In this document: one piece after another, positions 18,232 to 26,785 of the stretch
Numbering within the stretch: position 1 is the first letter of the stretch
Layout of the letters: each line of letters starts with the position of its first letter
Assembly: GCA_028712075.1 (NCBI GenBank)
Contig: JAQTQX010000003.1
Coordinates: 186,001 to 250,000 of the forward strand
Source of the DNA: Desulfuromonadaceae bacterium
GTDB taxonomy: Bacteria > Desulfobacterota > Desulfuromonadia > Geobacterales > Pseudopelobacteraceae
Length of the DNA stretch: 64,000 bases
Direction of reading: 5' to 3'
Position numbers and translations under genes: made by a program
The notes under the pieces: generated by a model
The model's input: the letters and a program-made list of their open reading frames with translations, nothing else
Databases searched by the model: none
Told to the model about the DNA's origin: nothing

Positions 18232-20463
18232 TTATTTGGATTGCAAGCGGATTTCGCCGTTCCACCCTTCTCCGGGCCGGTTTTCACGAGCCTCTTTGCA
18301 GCTTTCCAAGTAGAACGTGCTCGGGCCGTCTTCCGGCACCGAAGCAAGCACCCTGGTAAAAAGTTCTTCAGCCTCCATGAACGACCGGTCGGCATAAGCG
18401 GCAAGCGCTTCCCGAAAGCAGCCGTCAAGGTCGGTCGGGAAAGTTTCATGGTGCATCAGGGCATATATTGAGAGTGCCGCTCCTTTGCCGACAAAAACAA
18501 ATCGCCCCAGATAGCGGGTCGGTAATCGCTCCAGTCCAACAACAACCTCGGATGAAGCCAGAATTGTCGTTCCCACCATCTTGTTGAGCCCTTCCAGCCT
18601 GGTTGCAGTGTTGACGATATCTCCAACCGGCCGGTATTCGTAGTGTCCGGCCGCGCCGACCTGGCCAAGATGGATTTTGCCCACGTGAAGACCTATACGG
18701 GTCGGGAGCGCATGCGGAGTTTCTGCTGCACGTAACTCATCCAGAGAACGCTGGATGTCGAGAGCGCAGTCACACGCGGCACCCCTGGACGTTTGGTCGT
18801 CCTTCCCCGTTACCCACATGGCCAGCAGCGAGTCCCCGACTATATTGGAAACAACGCCGCCATGTTGTTTGATCTGATTGATAAGCACCCCGAAATAGCT
18901 GTTCAGGCGCGCGGCAAGTTCAAGTGGCGGCAGCGATTCGGAAAGCGCGGTATAGTTACCGATATCCGTATACAGGCAGACGGCGTAGACATCCCGGTTC
19001 TGCACGGCCACCCCGTTCATGGCTCCGGTCAAATCGTCAACGACCTGCTCCGGCAGGTACTGCATAAATAGAGATCTGATTTCCTTTTGTTGACGGCGCG
19101 TTTCCAGCGCGTACTGAATGCTGGCTGCAATGACCACAACCGGCAGCTGTACAAGCAGAGGGATCGCCAGCGGAAGCCAGGAACCGTTTTGATTGAACAA
19201 GGCTGACACGCCGTACAGATACAGTAACCCGAGGAGAATTGCCGCCATGATCATCCTCGTTGGCCGGACGGATGAACAGATGGCGCTAAGCGCGCCTCCC
19301 CACGCCGCAATAAGCCCAAGAAACAGGTAAAACGGCGGTGGTGTGACCCCTGTCCCGTCGAGCAGATTGGCGATTGCGGTCGCCGCAATTTCAACCCCCG
19401 GCATATCAAGGCCGTTGTCAGAGAAAACGGTGTAAAACGCATCGCGCTGTTCCGAAGGAATGGTTTCCGCCAACCCGACAAGAAGAATGACATGTTTCAG
19501 CGTGGCTGCGAGTGAAGGATCAAGCGGAGACTGCAGCAATGTGTCATACGGAATGGTTTTAACCGTCCGGACGGGCCCGTAAAAATTCAGATACTGCCGG
19601 GGCGATCCGCCATACACCCGGATCAACCCCTTCAGCAGGCGCTGTTGATAGGGGAAATAGGCTCCATCTGCGCGTGTAACCTCCCTTACAAGCAGCTCAC
19701 CCAGGGAAGCGTTCTCATTGAAAATCTCTCTGACAATCCGCATCCCTTCGGGTAACCGGCGTGACTGCATCAAAGCACGCGCCTCCTCCAGACGTTCCGA
19801 CGATGCGGGGAGAATGCGTGAAATGAGTGCAAACAGAGGGTTAATTGCCTCTAACGCATGAAGCTGATAGGTAACCACCGGCAGGGTCGGGTAGTCGCCG
19901 ACCCCTTCCTTGAAGGTCCAGAAATAATTTACCCGCTTTGACGCCTTCGGGAGCGGGAACGGGGCTGATGCCCGCGCCGCTTCCGAAATAGCCTGCACAT
20001 TCGGCAACAGCCGTTCCTGATGGTATCTCGTGACCGCCGGTACTATTTCATCAGAATCAGCTTCAAGTTTTTGGCACAGCACCACACTGCCTGCCTCGGT
20101 CATCGCCTGAGCCAGTGCAGCATCTCCCGCACTGTCACGGGGATCGCGGAAAAGCATATCGAATGCCGTCACAGAGGGACTATACGGGGCAACAGATCGC
20201 AGCATTCCGGCGTGAACCGAGCGTGACCATTTCACCGGGTCAGTATTGTAGCCGAGCCGCTCGGCTGTTCGGCGGTCAATCGAGGCGATCAGAAGTCCCC
20301 CTGGTGGGGAAACCTTTCCCCGAAGCGTGAAAAGCGTCCAGAGGCCCGCAGACTCTTCCAGCCAGAGTCCGGCGGGCGTGATGGCGAGCACCACACCGCA
20401 CGCTGCGGCAAACAGCCCAAGTGCCAGTGACCGAATTACTGTTCTGGGAAGAGGTAGTCCCAC
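18232..20463 (-). CDS. CHASE2-domain adenylate/guanylate cyclase
   Basis: About 743 residues. An N-terminal membrane segment (VIRSLALGLFAAACGVVLA) precedes an extracytoplasmic CHASE2 sensor (about residues 40-340: GLLIASIDRRTAERLG, AFDMLFRDPRDSAGDAALAQ). Three closely spaced membrane helices follow (about 370-450), then a class III cyclase domain. Metal-binding Asp occur in YTDIGNYTALSESL and GDSLLAMW; the Asn/Arg transition-state pair lies in DIVNTATRLEGLN. A short TPR-like tail ends the protein. A start at GTG 20463 with AAGGA upstream fits better than TTG 20502. The product is cAMP or cGMP; the residues do not settle which. Confidence 0.9.
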   Translation of the reverse strand: MGLPLPRTVIRSLALGLFAAACGVVLAITPAGLWLEESAGLWTLFTLRGKVSPPGGLLIASIDRRTAERLGYNTDPVKWSRSVHAGMLRSVAPYSPSVTAFDMLFRDPRDSAGDAALAQAMTEAGSVVLCQKLEADSDEIVPAVTRYHQERLLPNVQAISEAARASAPFPLPKASKRVNYFWTFKEGVGDYPTLPVVTYQLHALEAINPLFALISRILPASSERLEEARALMQSRRLPEGMRIVREIFNENASLGELLVREVTRADGAYFPYQQRLLKGLIRVYGGSPRQYLNFYGPVRTVKTIPYDTLLQSPLDPSLAATLKHVILLVGLAETIPSEQRDAFYTVFSDNGLDMPGVEIAATAIANLLDGTGVTPPPFYLFLGLIAAWGGALSAICSSVRPTRMIMAAILLGLLYLYGVSALFNQNGSWLPLAIPLLVQLPVVVIAASIQYALETRRQQKEIRSLFMQYLPEQVVDDLTGAMNGVAVQNRDVYAVCLYTDIGNYTALSESLPPLELAARLNSYFGVLINQIKQHGGVVSNIVGDSLLAMWVTGKDDQTSRGAACDCALDIQRSLDELRAAETPHALPTRIGLHVGKIHLGQVGAAGHYEYRPVGDIVNTATRLEGLNKMVGTTILASSEVVVGLERLPTRYLGRFVFVGKGAALSIYALMHHETFPTDLDGCFREALAAYADRSFMEAEELFTRVLASVPEDGPSTFYLESCKEARENRPGEGWNGEIRLQSK

Positions 20464-20708
20464 GTTCGTGTTCCTTGTTTCACCTGATAACGCTGCACGC
20501 AACTTTCAGCATAAGGCCGATACTGCTGAAGGCTAAATGGATATAACGTAAATGTACCCGAATATTCGCTGTAGTAAAGCAGCCTACCATTAATATTTCC
20601 ATGTTGTCATCGCGAAGACAGCGTTGTGCACATTGATATTGAGTCTTGCCTAGGCAGCAAGAGTTTTGTACAACAACTGAGACAAACCGGATTCATGACG
20701 GAGGAGTG

Positions 20709-21287
20709 ATGATCGAAACAGTAACCGACAGCCGCTGTCCATGGTGCGGCACCGACCCTCTTTACCGCGAGTATCACGACCAGGAATGGGGGGTGCCGCT
20801 CCATGATGATAACCGACTGTTCGAAATGCTGACACTGGAAGGAGCGCAGGCCGGCCTGTCGTGGCTTACCATTTTGCGCAAGCGGGACGGCTACCGACGT
20901 GCGTTTGCCGGATTCGATCCGCAGCGTGTAGCCGCTTTCACCGATGATGATGTCACGCGCTTGTTGGGCAATGCCGCAATCGTGCGCAACCGCCTCAAAA
21001 TATCTTCCGCAATAACCAATGCCCGTGCCGTATTGGAGGTACAAGACCGTTACGGAAGTTTCGACCGCTATCTGTGGAGTTTCGTAAACGGAAAGCCGAT
21101 TCGCAATACCTGGCATAGCTTGGCTCACGTACCGGCACGTACGGCACTTTCTGACGCGCTGAGCAAGGATCTGAAGCGCCAGGGCTTCCGTTTTGTCGGC
21201 TCAACAATATGCTATGCCTTCATACAGGCGACCGGTATGGTCAATGATCACCTGACTACCTGCTCCTGGCATGACAGATGCCAGTGA
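20709..21287 (+). CDS. tag: DNA-3-methyladenine glycosylase I
   Basis: Removes 3-methyladenine from alkylated DNA in base-excision repair. 192 residues from the ATG at 20709, which follows GGAGG; the upstream reading lacks a binding site. Family signatures are the zinc-ligand start RCPWCGTDPLYREYHDQEWG, VPLHDDNRLFEMLTLEGAQAG with the catalytic Glu and aromatic pocket residues, LSWLTILRKRDGYR, and the C-terminal GFRFVGSTICYAFIQATG with NDH and two zinc-ligand residues. It heads a plus-strand run with trmB. Confidence 0.96.
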   Translation: MIETVTDSRCPWCGTDPLYREYHDQEWGVPLHDDNRLFEMLTLEGAQAGLSWLTILRKRDGYRRAFAGFDPQRVAAFTDDDVTRLLGNAAIVRNRLKISSAITNARAVLEVQDRYGSFDRYLWSFVNGKPIRNTWHSLAHVPARTALSDALSKDLKRQGFRFVGSTICYAFIQATGMVNDHLTTCSWHDRCQ

Positions 21288-21351
21288 AAAATCACTCCCG
21301 CCGCATCGCAAGATATGCTACAGTTGCGCGACTTCAGGTAAAGGACCATTC

Positions 21352-21966
21352 ATGCTGATCCCCAACAACTCTCCGGTGTATCATCCATGGGGGGATGCCG
21401 AACCGGCCCCGGAATGGCGCGCGGTTTTTGGCAATAACAACCCGCTAGCGTTGGAAATAGGGTGCGGCGTAGGCGATTTTATTGTGCAGATGGCCGCTTT
21501 GCACCCTGACATAAATTTTATCGCCCTTGATTTCTACAACAAAGGGTGCATCAAAACCTGCAAGCGAATCGAGAAGGCTGGCCTGACCAATGTTCGGGTG
21601 CTGCGTGCCGAAGCTCGCAGCTTCATCACTGCATGTATAACGGCAACGTCACTGCATATGGTCATCATCAACTGCCCCGACCCCTGGCCAAAGCTGCGAC
21701 ACCGGAAAAGACGACTGGTCAACAGCGAGTTTGTCGCGTATCTGTCCGGCTTTATGGTGTCTGATGCCGATTTTTATTTCGCAACCGATTTTGTTGATTA
21801 CGGCCTCGATGTCGCCGAATTCATGTCAGTGCAATCCGGGTTCATAAATAAGCTTGTTCCGGATACGTACCGGCACTATCTTGATGGATATCCGATTTCC
21901 AAATACATGCGACGTTTCATGGATAACGGGCAACCGATTTATTACGTTCATTACCGGAAAACCTAG
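21352..21966 (+). CDS. trmB: tRNA (guanine-N7)-methyltransferase
   Basis: Methylates G46 of tRNA with S-adenosylmethionine. 204 residues from ATG 21352 (AAGGA upstream). The SAM-binding motif is LALEIGCGVGDFIVQMA, followed by FIALDFYNKGCIKTCKRI. The TrmB signature NCPDPWPKLRHRKRRLVN, with the catalytic Asp and substrate-binding Arg/Lys, is complete, and DFYFATDFVDYGL follows. It is short at the N-terminus compared with enterobacterial TrmB, as is common. It begins 64 bp after tag. Confidence 0.93.
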   Translation: MLIPNNSPVYHPWGDAEPAPEWRAVFGNNNPLALEIGCGVGDFIVQMAALHPDINFIALDFYNKGCIKTCKRIEKAGLTNVRVLRAEARSFITACITATSLHMVIINCPDPWPKLRHRKRRLVNSEFVAYLSGFMVSDADFYFATDFVDYGLDVAEFMSVQSGFINKLVPDTYRHYLDGYPISKYMRRFMDNGQPIYYVHYRKT

Positions 21967-22016
21967 GTTGTTTCCGTCTGAAAAGTACGGGTGAGAAACT
22001 ATTTGCAGGAGGGGAT

Positions 22017-22364
22017 ATGGAAGAAACGTCCACACAGAGAGACCCCAGTTTTTTCAGACCACACGGCACCACCATGCGGCGGGAAGTGCTTGTTATCAAA
22101 CTTATTCTGGCGGGCTGGCTGGTCGCCATTGTCGGCTTTCAAATCCTTGCCTACCTGCTGGAAGTCAATTATTCTGAACTGTTAATCACCGATTTTATCT
22201 TTATCAACCTCCCGATTCAATTCTGGCTGAGCGGGCAGTTTCTACCGCTCTGGTTTATTATTCTGTGCGTACTGTTCAATATCTGGATGGATCGCCATTC
22301 GGCGCAATCACTGGAGGGCTCGCTCCGTTTCCGCATACGCCCTTCCAGTGGGGAGGATGAATAG
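22017..22364 (+). CDS. Small subunit of a sodium/solute symporter (DUF4212-like)
   Basis: 115 residues with two membrane helices (VIKLILAGWLVAIVGFQILA; FWLSGQFLPLWFIILCVLFN) and the family ending NIWMDRHSAQ. Proteins of this form are encoded directly upstream of VC_2705-type sodium-solute symporters, as here, where the stop codon is one base before the symporter start. GGAGG precedes the ATG. It probably assembles with the symporter in the inner membrane. Confidence 0.82.
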   Translation: MEETSTQRDPSFFRPHGTTMRREVLVIKLILAGWLVAIVGFQILAYLLEVNYSELLITDFIFINLPIQFWLSGQFLPLWFIILCVLFNIWMDRHSAQSLEGSLRFRIRPSSGEDE

Positions 22365-22365
22365 C

Positions 22366-23895
22366 ATGGCTCACGGTATGATACAACTTGTGCCGATACT
22401 CATTGTTGCAGGCTTGTTCGCGCTCCTGATTCTTTCCGGATTGCGCGGGCGCAGCAGACATGCCGTGGAATACGGCTTAAATGGCAGCTATACCGGACGG
22501 GTCGGCATCGGCGCCGGCATTGCCAGTAACTGGATGAGCGCTGCCAGCTTCCTCGGTTTGGCTGGTATTTTTTATCTAAAGGGTTACTTTGCCATGGCGT
22601 ATGTGGTGGGCTGGACCGGTGGCTATGTATTGCTGCTGGTGCTGATGGCCACGCAAATACGGCGTTTCGGCAAATACACCGCCCCGGATTTTGTCGGTTT
22701 CCGTTACGAATCCGACACTGCCCGCACCTTGGCAGCGCTGATTTCCATTGTCATCTCAGTCATTTATTGCGTCGCCCAGTTTCGCGGTATTGCTCTGCTG
22801 GTATCCTGGTTGTTTGGCATAGACTATATGCCGGCTGTTGTCATCGGGACATCTCTGGTGGTCTCTTTTGTTGTCGTATCAGGCGTTCTGGGGGTCGTCC
22901 GCAATCAGAAACTGCAGTATTTTGTGCTGATCTGCACTTTTATCCTGCCGTTAATGATGCTGACCCGCAAGCTCGGCTATTTCTGGATACTCCCTCAGTT
23001 CGGCTACGGAGAGGCCATCACGGAACTGCAGCAGCAATTCGACTTTAACTGGTCGGAACCGTTTGCCGACACCACTTTGTTCGAGTGGCTGGCGCTCTGC
23101 TTTACCCTCATGTTCGGTACCGCCGGACTACCGCACGTACTTTCCCGTTTCTACATGGTCCCCGGCATCAAGGATGCGCGCTGGGGGGTTGTCTGGGGGC
23201 TGTTTTTCATCTCCCTGATTTACTGGTCGGCGCCGGCATATGGTGTCCTTGCACGTCTTTTTGAAGCCCGCAACGGGCTCACACTCAACACGGGTGCTGA
23301 TGCCGCTGATATGATCGTACTTTCCGGCGCCGGCTTGGGAGGGATTCCCCTCTGGGCGATAGGCCTTCTGGCCGCCGGCGGTATGAGCGCCGCGTTTTCA
23401 ACAACAGCCGGACTGTTGATGACCGGCGCTGCCTCATTTTCACATGATATTTACCCCCGACTCATCCGTCCTGACGCAACTGAGGCGGATAAAGTGTATG
23501 CCGCCAAGGGATTCTTTCTGATTCTGGCTTTCATTGTGCTTGCCCTGGCCCTCAAACCATGGGGAATGATCGCCGAAATCGCCGCCTTTGCCTTTGCAAT
23601 AGCGGGAAACACCATATTTCCTGCTTTTCTGCTCGGTATCTGGTGGCCTCGTGCCAACGCTCCGGGCGTCATCTGCGGCATGCTGGCCGGTCTACTGATA
23701 AGCTTTGCCACGCTGATTGCCGGTGATAGCGTGCCGTTTATCGCACAGCTATTCCCGGTGACTTCATCTGCGTTTATCGGTGCGCCGCTGGTCATGATCG
23801 TCATGATTATCACGTCGCTGCTGACTGCTCCGCCATCAGCGGCCATCCGGCTCTTTCTCTGCCGCAATGTCCACGATTGTATGGATAAACAGTGA
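22366..23895 (+). CDS. Sodium/solute symporter, VC_2705 subfamily (acetate-type)
   Basis: 509 residues with about 12-13 membrane helices of the SSS fold. Characteristic segments are GIGAGIASNWMSAASFLGLAG, FGKYTAPDFVGFRYES, FGTAGLPHVLSRFYMVP and GGMSAAFSTTAGLLM. This subfamily, paired with a DUF4212 subunit, is thought to import acetate or other short organic acids with sodium; the substrate here is unproven. I chose ATG 22366, nine bases after GGGGAGG, because the ATG at 22357 abuts that site. The stop overlaps the start of the next gene, so three genes form a coupled operon. Confidence 0.93.
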   Translation: MAHGMIQLVPILIVAGLFALLILSGLRGRSRHAVEYGLNGSYTGRVGIGAGIASNWMSAASFLGLAGIFYLKGYFAMAYVVGWTGGYVLLLVLMATQIRRFGKYTAPDFVGFRYESDTARTLAALISIVISVIYCVAQFRGIALLVSWLFGIDYMPAVVIGTSLVVSFVVVSGVLGVVRNQKLQYFVLICTFILPLMMLTRKLGYFWILPQFGYGEAITELQQQFDFNWSEPFADTTLFEWLALCFTLMFGTAGLPHVLSRFYMVPGIKDARWGVVWGLFFISLIYWSAPAYGVLARLFEARNGLTLNTGADAADMIVLSGAGLGGIPLWAIGLLAAGGMSAAFSTTAGLLMTGAASFSHDIYPRLIRPDATEADKVYAAKGFFLILAFIVLALALKPWGMIAEIAAFAFAIAGNTIFPAFLLGIWWPRANAPGVICGMLAGLLISFATLIAGDSVPFIAQLFPVTSSAFIGAPLVMIVMIITSLLTAPPSAAIRLFLCRNVHDCMDKQ

Positions 23896-25112
23896 ATATC
23901 CTGCTCTCTGCAAAAGGTATCGATGTAACCACCTGGAGGGGAGCCGAGAGTTTTGCCGCCACGTATCGGCAGGCGGTGCTCGACCAGGCCGCCTTTGATC
24001 ATACCAGCAGCGTCGAGACGGTGCTTGCGGAAGCGTGCCACTCACTTGAAGCCACTATCTCGGCACACCAGCAGCATCTGGAAAAATTGCAGGACACACT
24101 CGATCAGCTAAACTCGGCAACCGACCTGAGAACCGTAACCACAACTTTCTATGAAGAGCTCTATCGCCACTTCACCCTCTTTCGTTCGGCGCCGGTTTTC
24201 TATCAGCTGAGCGGATCGTTTCTCCGGCGACTCAGCACCGTAGCTTTTACCCGCAGTGCTGAGCAGCGCGGCCTGTTTGCCAGCCAGCTTCCGGAGATGA
24301 AGCTCTTTGCTCTTGGCCCGGCCGGTCGGGATGAATTCTCTCCTTTTAGCCAACTCCAAATGCTGGTCGTTCATGGAGATGTTGCGGAGTCGCAGCGACA
24401 GAATATCAACCTGTTCTGCCACGCCCTTCACGCCGTATTCGATGCCGCCGGCCTATCGCTTGATCCGATCATAACCCCCCGCAACCCTCACTGGTGTGGC
24501 ACGCAAGCTGAATGCCAGCACCGCTACGCAACCATGTCTGTGCAGCCCGGCGACGGTGGGAACCAGCTCGCTCATCTAGCTGATATTGCTTCTCTCCACC
24601 CCGAAAACGGCGAATCAGAAAAGTTCAATTACGGTATGCATGCTGCCCTGAAAAGGAATCACCCGGCGATGATGCGTCTACTCGGCCAGATGGCGGCATA
24701 CCCAAACGGTATCGGCCTGACGGGAAGACTGAAGCTGGAAAAGCGCGGCAGTGATCGCGGCCAGTTCAGACTGCACGAGCATGGCATGCAGCCGCTTGCA
24801 GCCGCATTATCAGCACTGGCACTCATCAAGAAGAGTCCGGCGGTCGGCAGTTGCGCACGCATACATGATTTGTTGGGAAAGCGTGAACTGGATGTCGATA
24901 TGGCTGAGCGGATGCTACACACCTGGCACCACTTGCATGATGTACAGTTGATGCGGGAATGTGCATCTTATCCCCGGCTGCAACCGGCACCACCCCTTGT
25001 GAACCCGGAGCTGCTGACTGCCGCGAGCCTGGCTGCACTGAAAAAAAACCTTGAATCCGTTGCGTTGATCCAGCGGTATGTTGAAGTTGTCTTTTCCGAA
25101 ACCAGGGAATAG
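23892..25112 (+). CDS. DUF294-type putative nucleotidyltransferase, apparently catalytically dead
   Basis: 406 residues starting at a GTG that overlaps the symporter stop codon. The region around residues 141-160 follows the GlnD/DUF294 nucleotidyltransferase loop, but reads GPAGRDEFSPFSQLQ: Gly-Arg-x-Glu is kept while the two metal-binding Asp are Gln154 and Gln156. The C-terminal part (about 260-395) resembles DUF294_C. The CBS pair often present in this family is missing; residues 1-130 are helical instead. In related operons this protein lies beside the same symporter type, suggesting regulation of uptake. The family call is by motif and context. Confidence 0.65.
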   Translation: MNILLSAKGIDVTTWRGAESFAATYRQAVLDQAAFDHTSSVETVLAEACHSLEATISAHQQHLEKLQDTLDQLNSATDLRTVTTTFYEELYRHFTLFRSAPVFYQLSGSFLRRLSTVAFTRSAEQRGLFASQLPEMKLFALGPAGRDEFSPFSQLQMLVVHGDVAESQRQNINLFCHALHAVFDAAGLSLDPIITPRNPHWCGTQAECQHRYATMSVQPGDGGNQLAHLADIASLHPENGESEKFNYGMHAALKRNHPAMMRLLGQMAAYPNGIGLTGRLKLEKRGSDRGQFRLHEHGMQPLAAALSALALIKKSPAVGSCARIHDLLGKRELDVDMAERMLHTWHHLHDVQLMRECASYPRLQPAPPLVNPELLTAASLAALKKNLESVALIQRYVEVVFSETRE

Positions 25113-25118
25113 CAAACC

Positions 25119-25961
25119 ATGATTTTGTCTCTTTCTACCGGAAGCCTGTTTACCCTGCCGCTGCAGAGGGTTTTTGAGCTCGCCACCGAGGCGGGTTTTG
25201 AAGGGGTTGAATTGATCATCAACCAGGACTTCCAGCGAGTCAACGCAGTCAAGCTGGTGCGCTCACTCCAGGAAATTGCCACAATTCATTCCATTCATTC
25301 ACCATTCATGGCGCTCGACGGGTGGGGCGGCCCCATCGATTCCATCAAGATTTCAGTTGCCCTCGCGGCTGAATGCAATATTCCGCTGGTAAACTTTCAC
25401 CCACCTTCCTGGATGGGCATGGAAATCGGCTTCTGGCGCTGGCTGTACAGCATCCATGACTATCAGCGCGAGATCGGTCTCAACGGACAGGTGGCTATTA
25501 CCATGGAGAACATGCCGTGGGTTGGCAAATGGAAAATCAATCCCAACATTCTCTCCAACACCCAGCGAATGGTTGATTTCATCCGCGATCATAATCTGTA
25601 CATGACTTTCGACTGTACTCACATCGGTTCCGGGAAGACCGATTTTATTAATGATTTTTTCATCTGTTACGATTCTGATCGCATTATGAACATTCACTTT
25701 TCCGATTATGGACAGGGTCGTGAGCACCTGCTTCCGGGACATGGCATCCTGCCACTCACCCGTTTTCTTAACCATCTGCGCAATACAAAATATCAGAGCA
25801 CCGTAACTCTTGAACTCGATCCGCATGAATTCCCCAAGGGAGAACACAACATTCTGGAAAACCTCAAAGAAATACTCTTGTATCTCCGGACAGAAACCGA
25901 TCCTGACGCCAATCCTCATCGCGAATATTTCCAGGAAACTATTCAGGTACCTGGAAAATAA
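25119..25961 (+). CDS. Sugar-phosphate isomerase/epimerase-like TIM-barrel protein
   Basis: 280 residues of the AP-endonuclease-2 superfamily. It starts MILSLSTGSLFTLPL and shows the strand-loop pattern VFELATEAGFEGVELIIN, TIHSIHSPFM, LVNFHPPSW and ITMENMPW. The likely metal ligands are His in IHSIHSPF, Glu in TMENMP, Asp/His in MTFDCTHIGSG and His in IHFSDYG, with Glu in TLELDPHEF. The substrate is unknown. It begins six bases after the nucleotidyltransferase-like gene and probably shares its transcript. Confidence 0.8.
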   Translation: MILSLSTGSLFTLPLQRVFELATEAGFEGVELIINQDFQRVNAVKLVRSLQEIATIHSIHSPFMALDGWGGPIDSIKISVALAAECNIPLVNFHPPSWMGMEIGFWRWLYSIHDYQREIGLNGQVAITMENMPWVGKWKINPNILSNTQRMVDFIRDHNLYMTFDCTHIGSGKTDFINDFFICYDSDRIMNIHFSDYGQGREHLLPGHGILPLTRFLNHLRNTKYQSTVTLELDPHEFPKGEHNILENLKEILLYLRTETDPDANPHREYFQETIQVPGK

Positions 25962-26002
25962 ATGAACCTTCAACCTCTGCGGCGCTGATCAAAACAAACA
26001 CC

Positions 26003-26785
26003 ATGTCAGATCGATATATTGAAAAATCGTTTTTGTACGTGCTCTGTCTATCCCTGCTGCTGCATCTGGGACTCTGTGCCCTTCTCTATTATTTTCATCC
26101 GGCAGCGGTAAAACCGCCCAAAGAGCCGGTATTTATCGATCTGCAGGAAATCCCCGAACTGAAGCAGCCGTCCCGGCAGCACCCCGACACACAACGCCGG
26201 GCCGAACAGCGAGTTGTCGTCCCAAAAGAAAGTGCCCCGCGTGGCGATGCGCCACACGACTCACAACAGTCAGCACGACCGACTTCGCCTCAACAGGTCG
26301 CACCCGGCTCTTCAACTGCAAGCCTCCTGAAGCCAAAGCAGCGCGCTGTTCAGCAGTTGCCAACCATCCAGCAACTTTTCCCCGACGCCGGACGCATGGC
26401 TAAACTGGAGGAAAGTTACCGGCGCAAATTCGAGAACGACGTCGCCGAGGGGGACACCCGCTTTCTGAGTAACGATGACATCGTGTTCGGTTCGTTCCTG
26501 CGCCGCTTTGAGGGTGCGGTCTACGGAGTCTGGCGGTATCCTCAGGAAGCTGCGTTGCGTGGCATTGAAGGAATAACACCGGTACGGATCACCTTTAACC
26601 GCCGGGGTGAAATCACCAACATCCAGCAATTGGAGAGCTCCGGAGCCAGAATTCTTGATGAAGAGGTGCTGCGTACGCTGCACGCTATCGGCCCGGTTGG
26701 CGGCTTCCCGAAAGGGTATGATAAAGAGGAGTTTCATCTGATTGCATTTTTTCAGTACGGCAGCACACGGAGATCACTACGATGA
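26003..26785 (+). CDS. TonB family energy-transducer protein
   Basis: 260 residues: a short cytoplasmic start, one membrane helix ([21 protein letters not shown]), the periplasmic signature [12 protein letters not shown], a Gln/Pro/Ser-rich linker (about residues 50-115) and a C-terminal TonB fold with [33 protein letters not shown] and [16 protein letters not shown]. It would couple the proton motive force to outer-membrane receptors. No exbB or exbD is nearby. No clear ribosome-binding site is seen. Its stop overlaps the cbiA start by four bases, which suggests a link with cobalamin-related uptake, but that is inference. Confidence 0.88.
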   Translation: MSDRYIEKSFLYVLCLSLLLHLGLCALLYYFHPAAVKPPKEPVFIDLQEIPELKQPSRQHPDTQRRAEQRVVVPKESAPRGDAPHDSQQSARPTSPQQVAPGSSTASLLKPKQRAVQQLPTIQQLFPDAGRMAKLEESYRRKFENDVAEGDTRFLSNDDIVFGSFLRRFEGAVYGVWRYPQEAALRGIEGITPVRITFNRRGEITNIQQLESSGARILDEEVLRTLHAIGPVGGFPKGYDKEEFHLIAFFQYGSTRRSLR

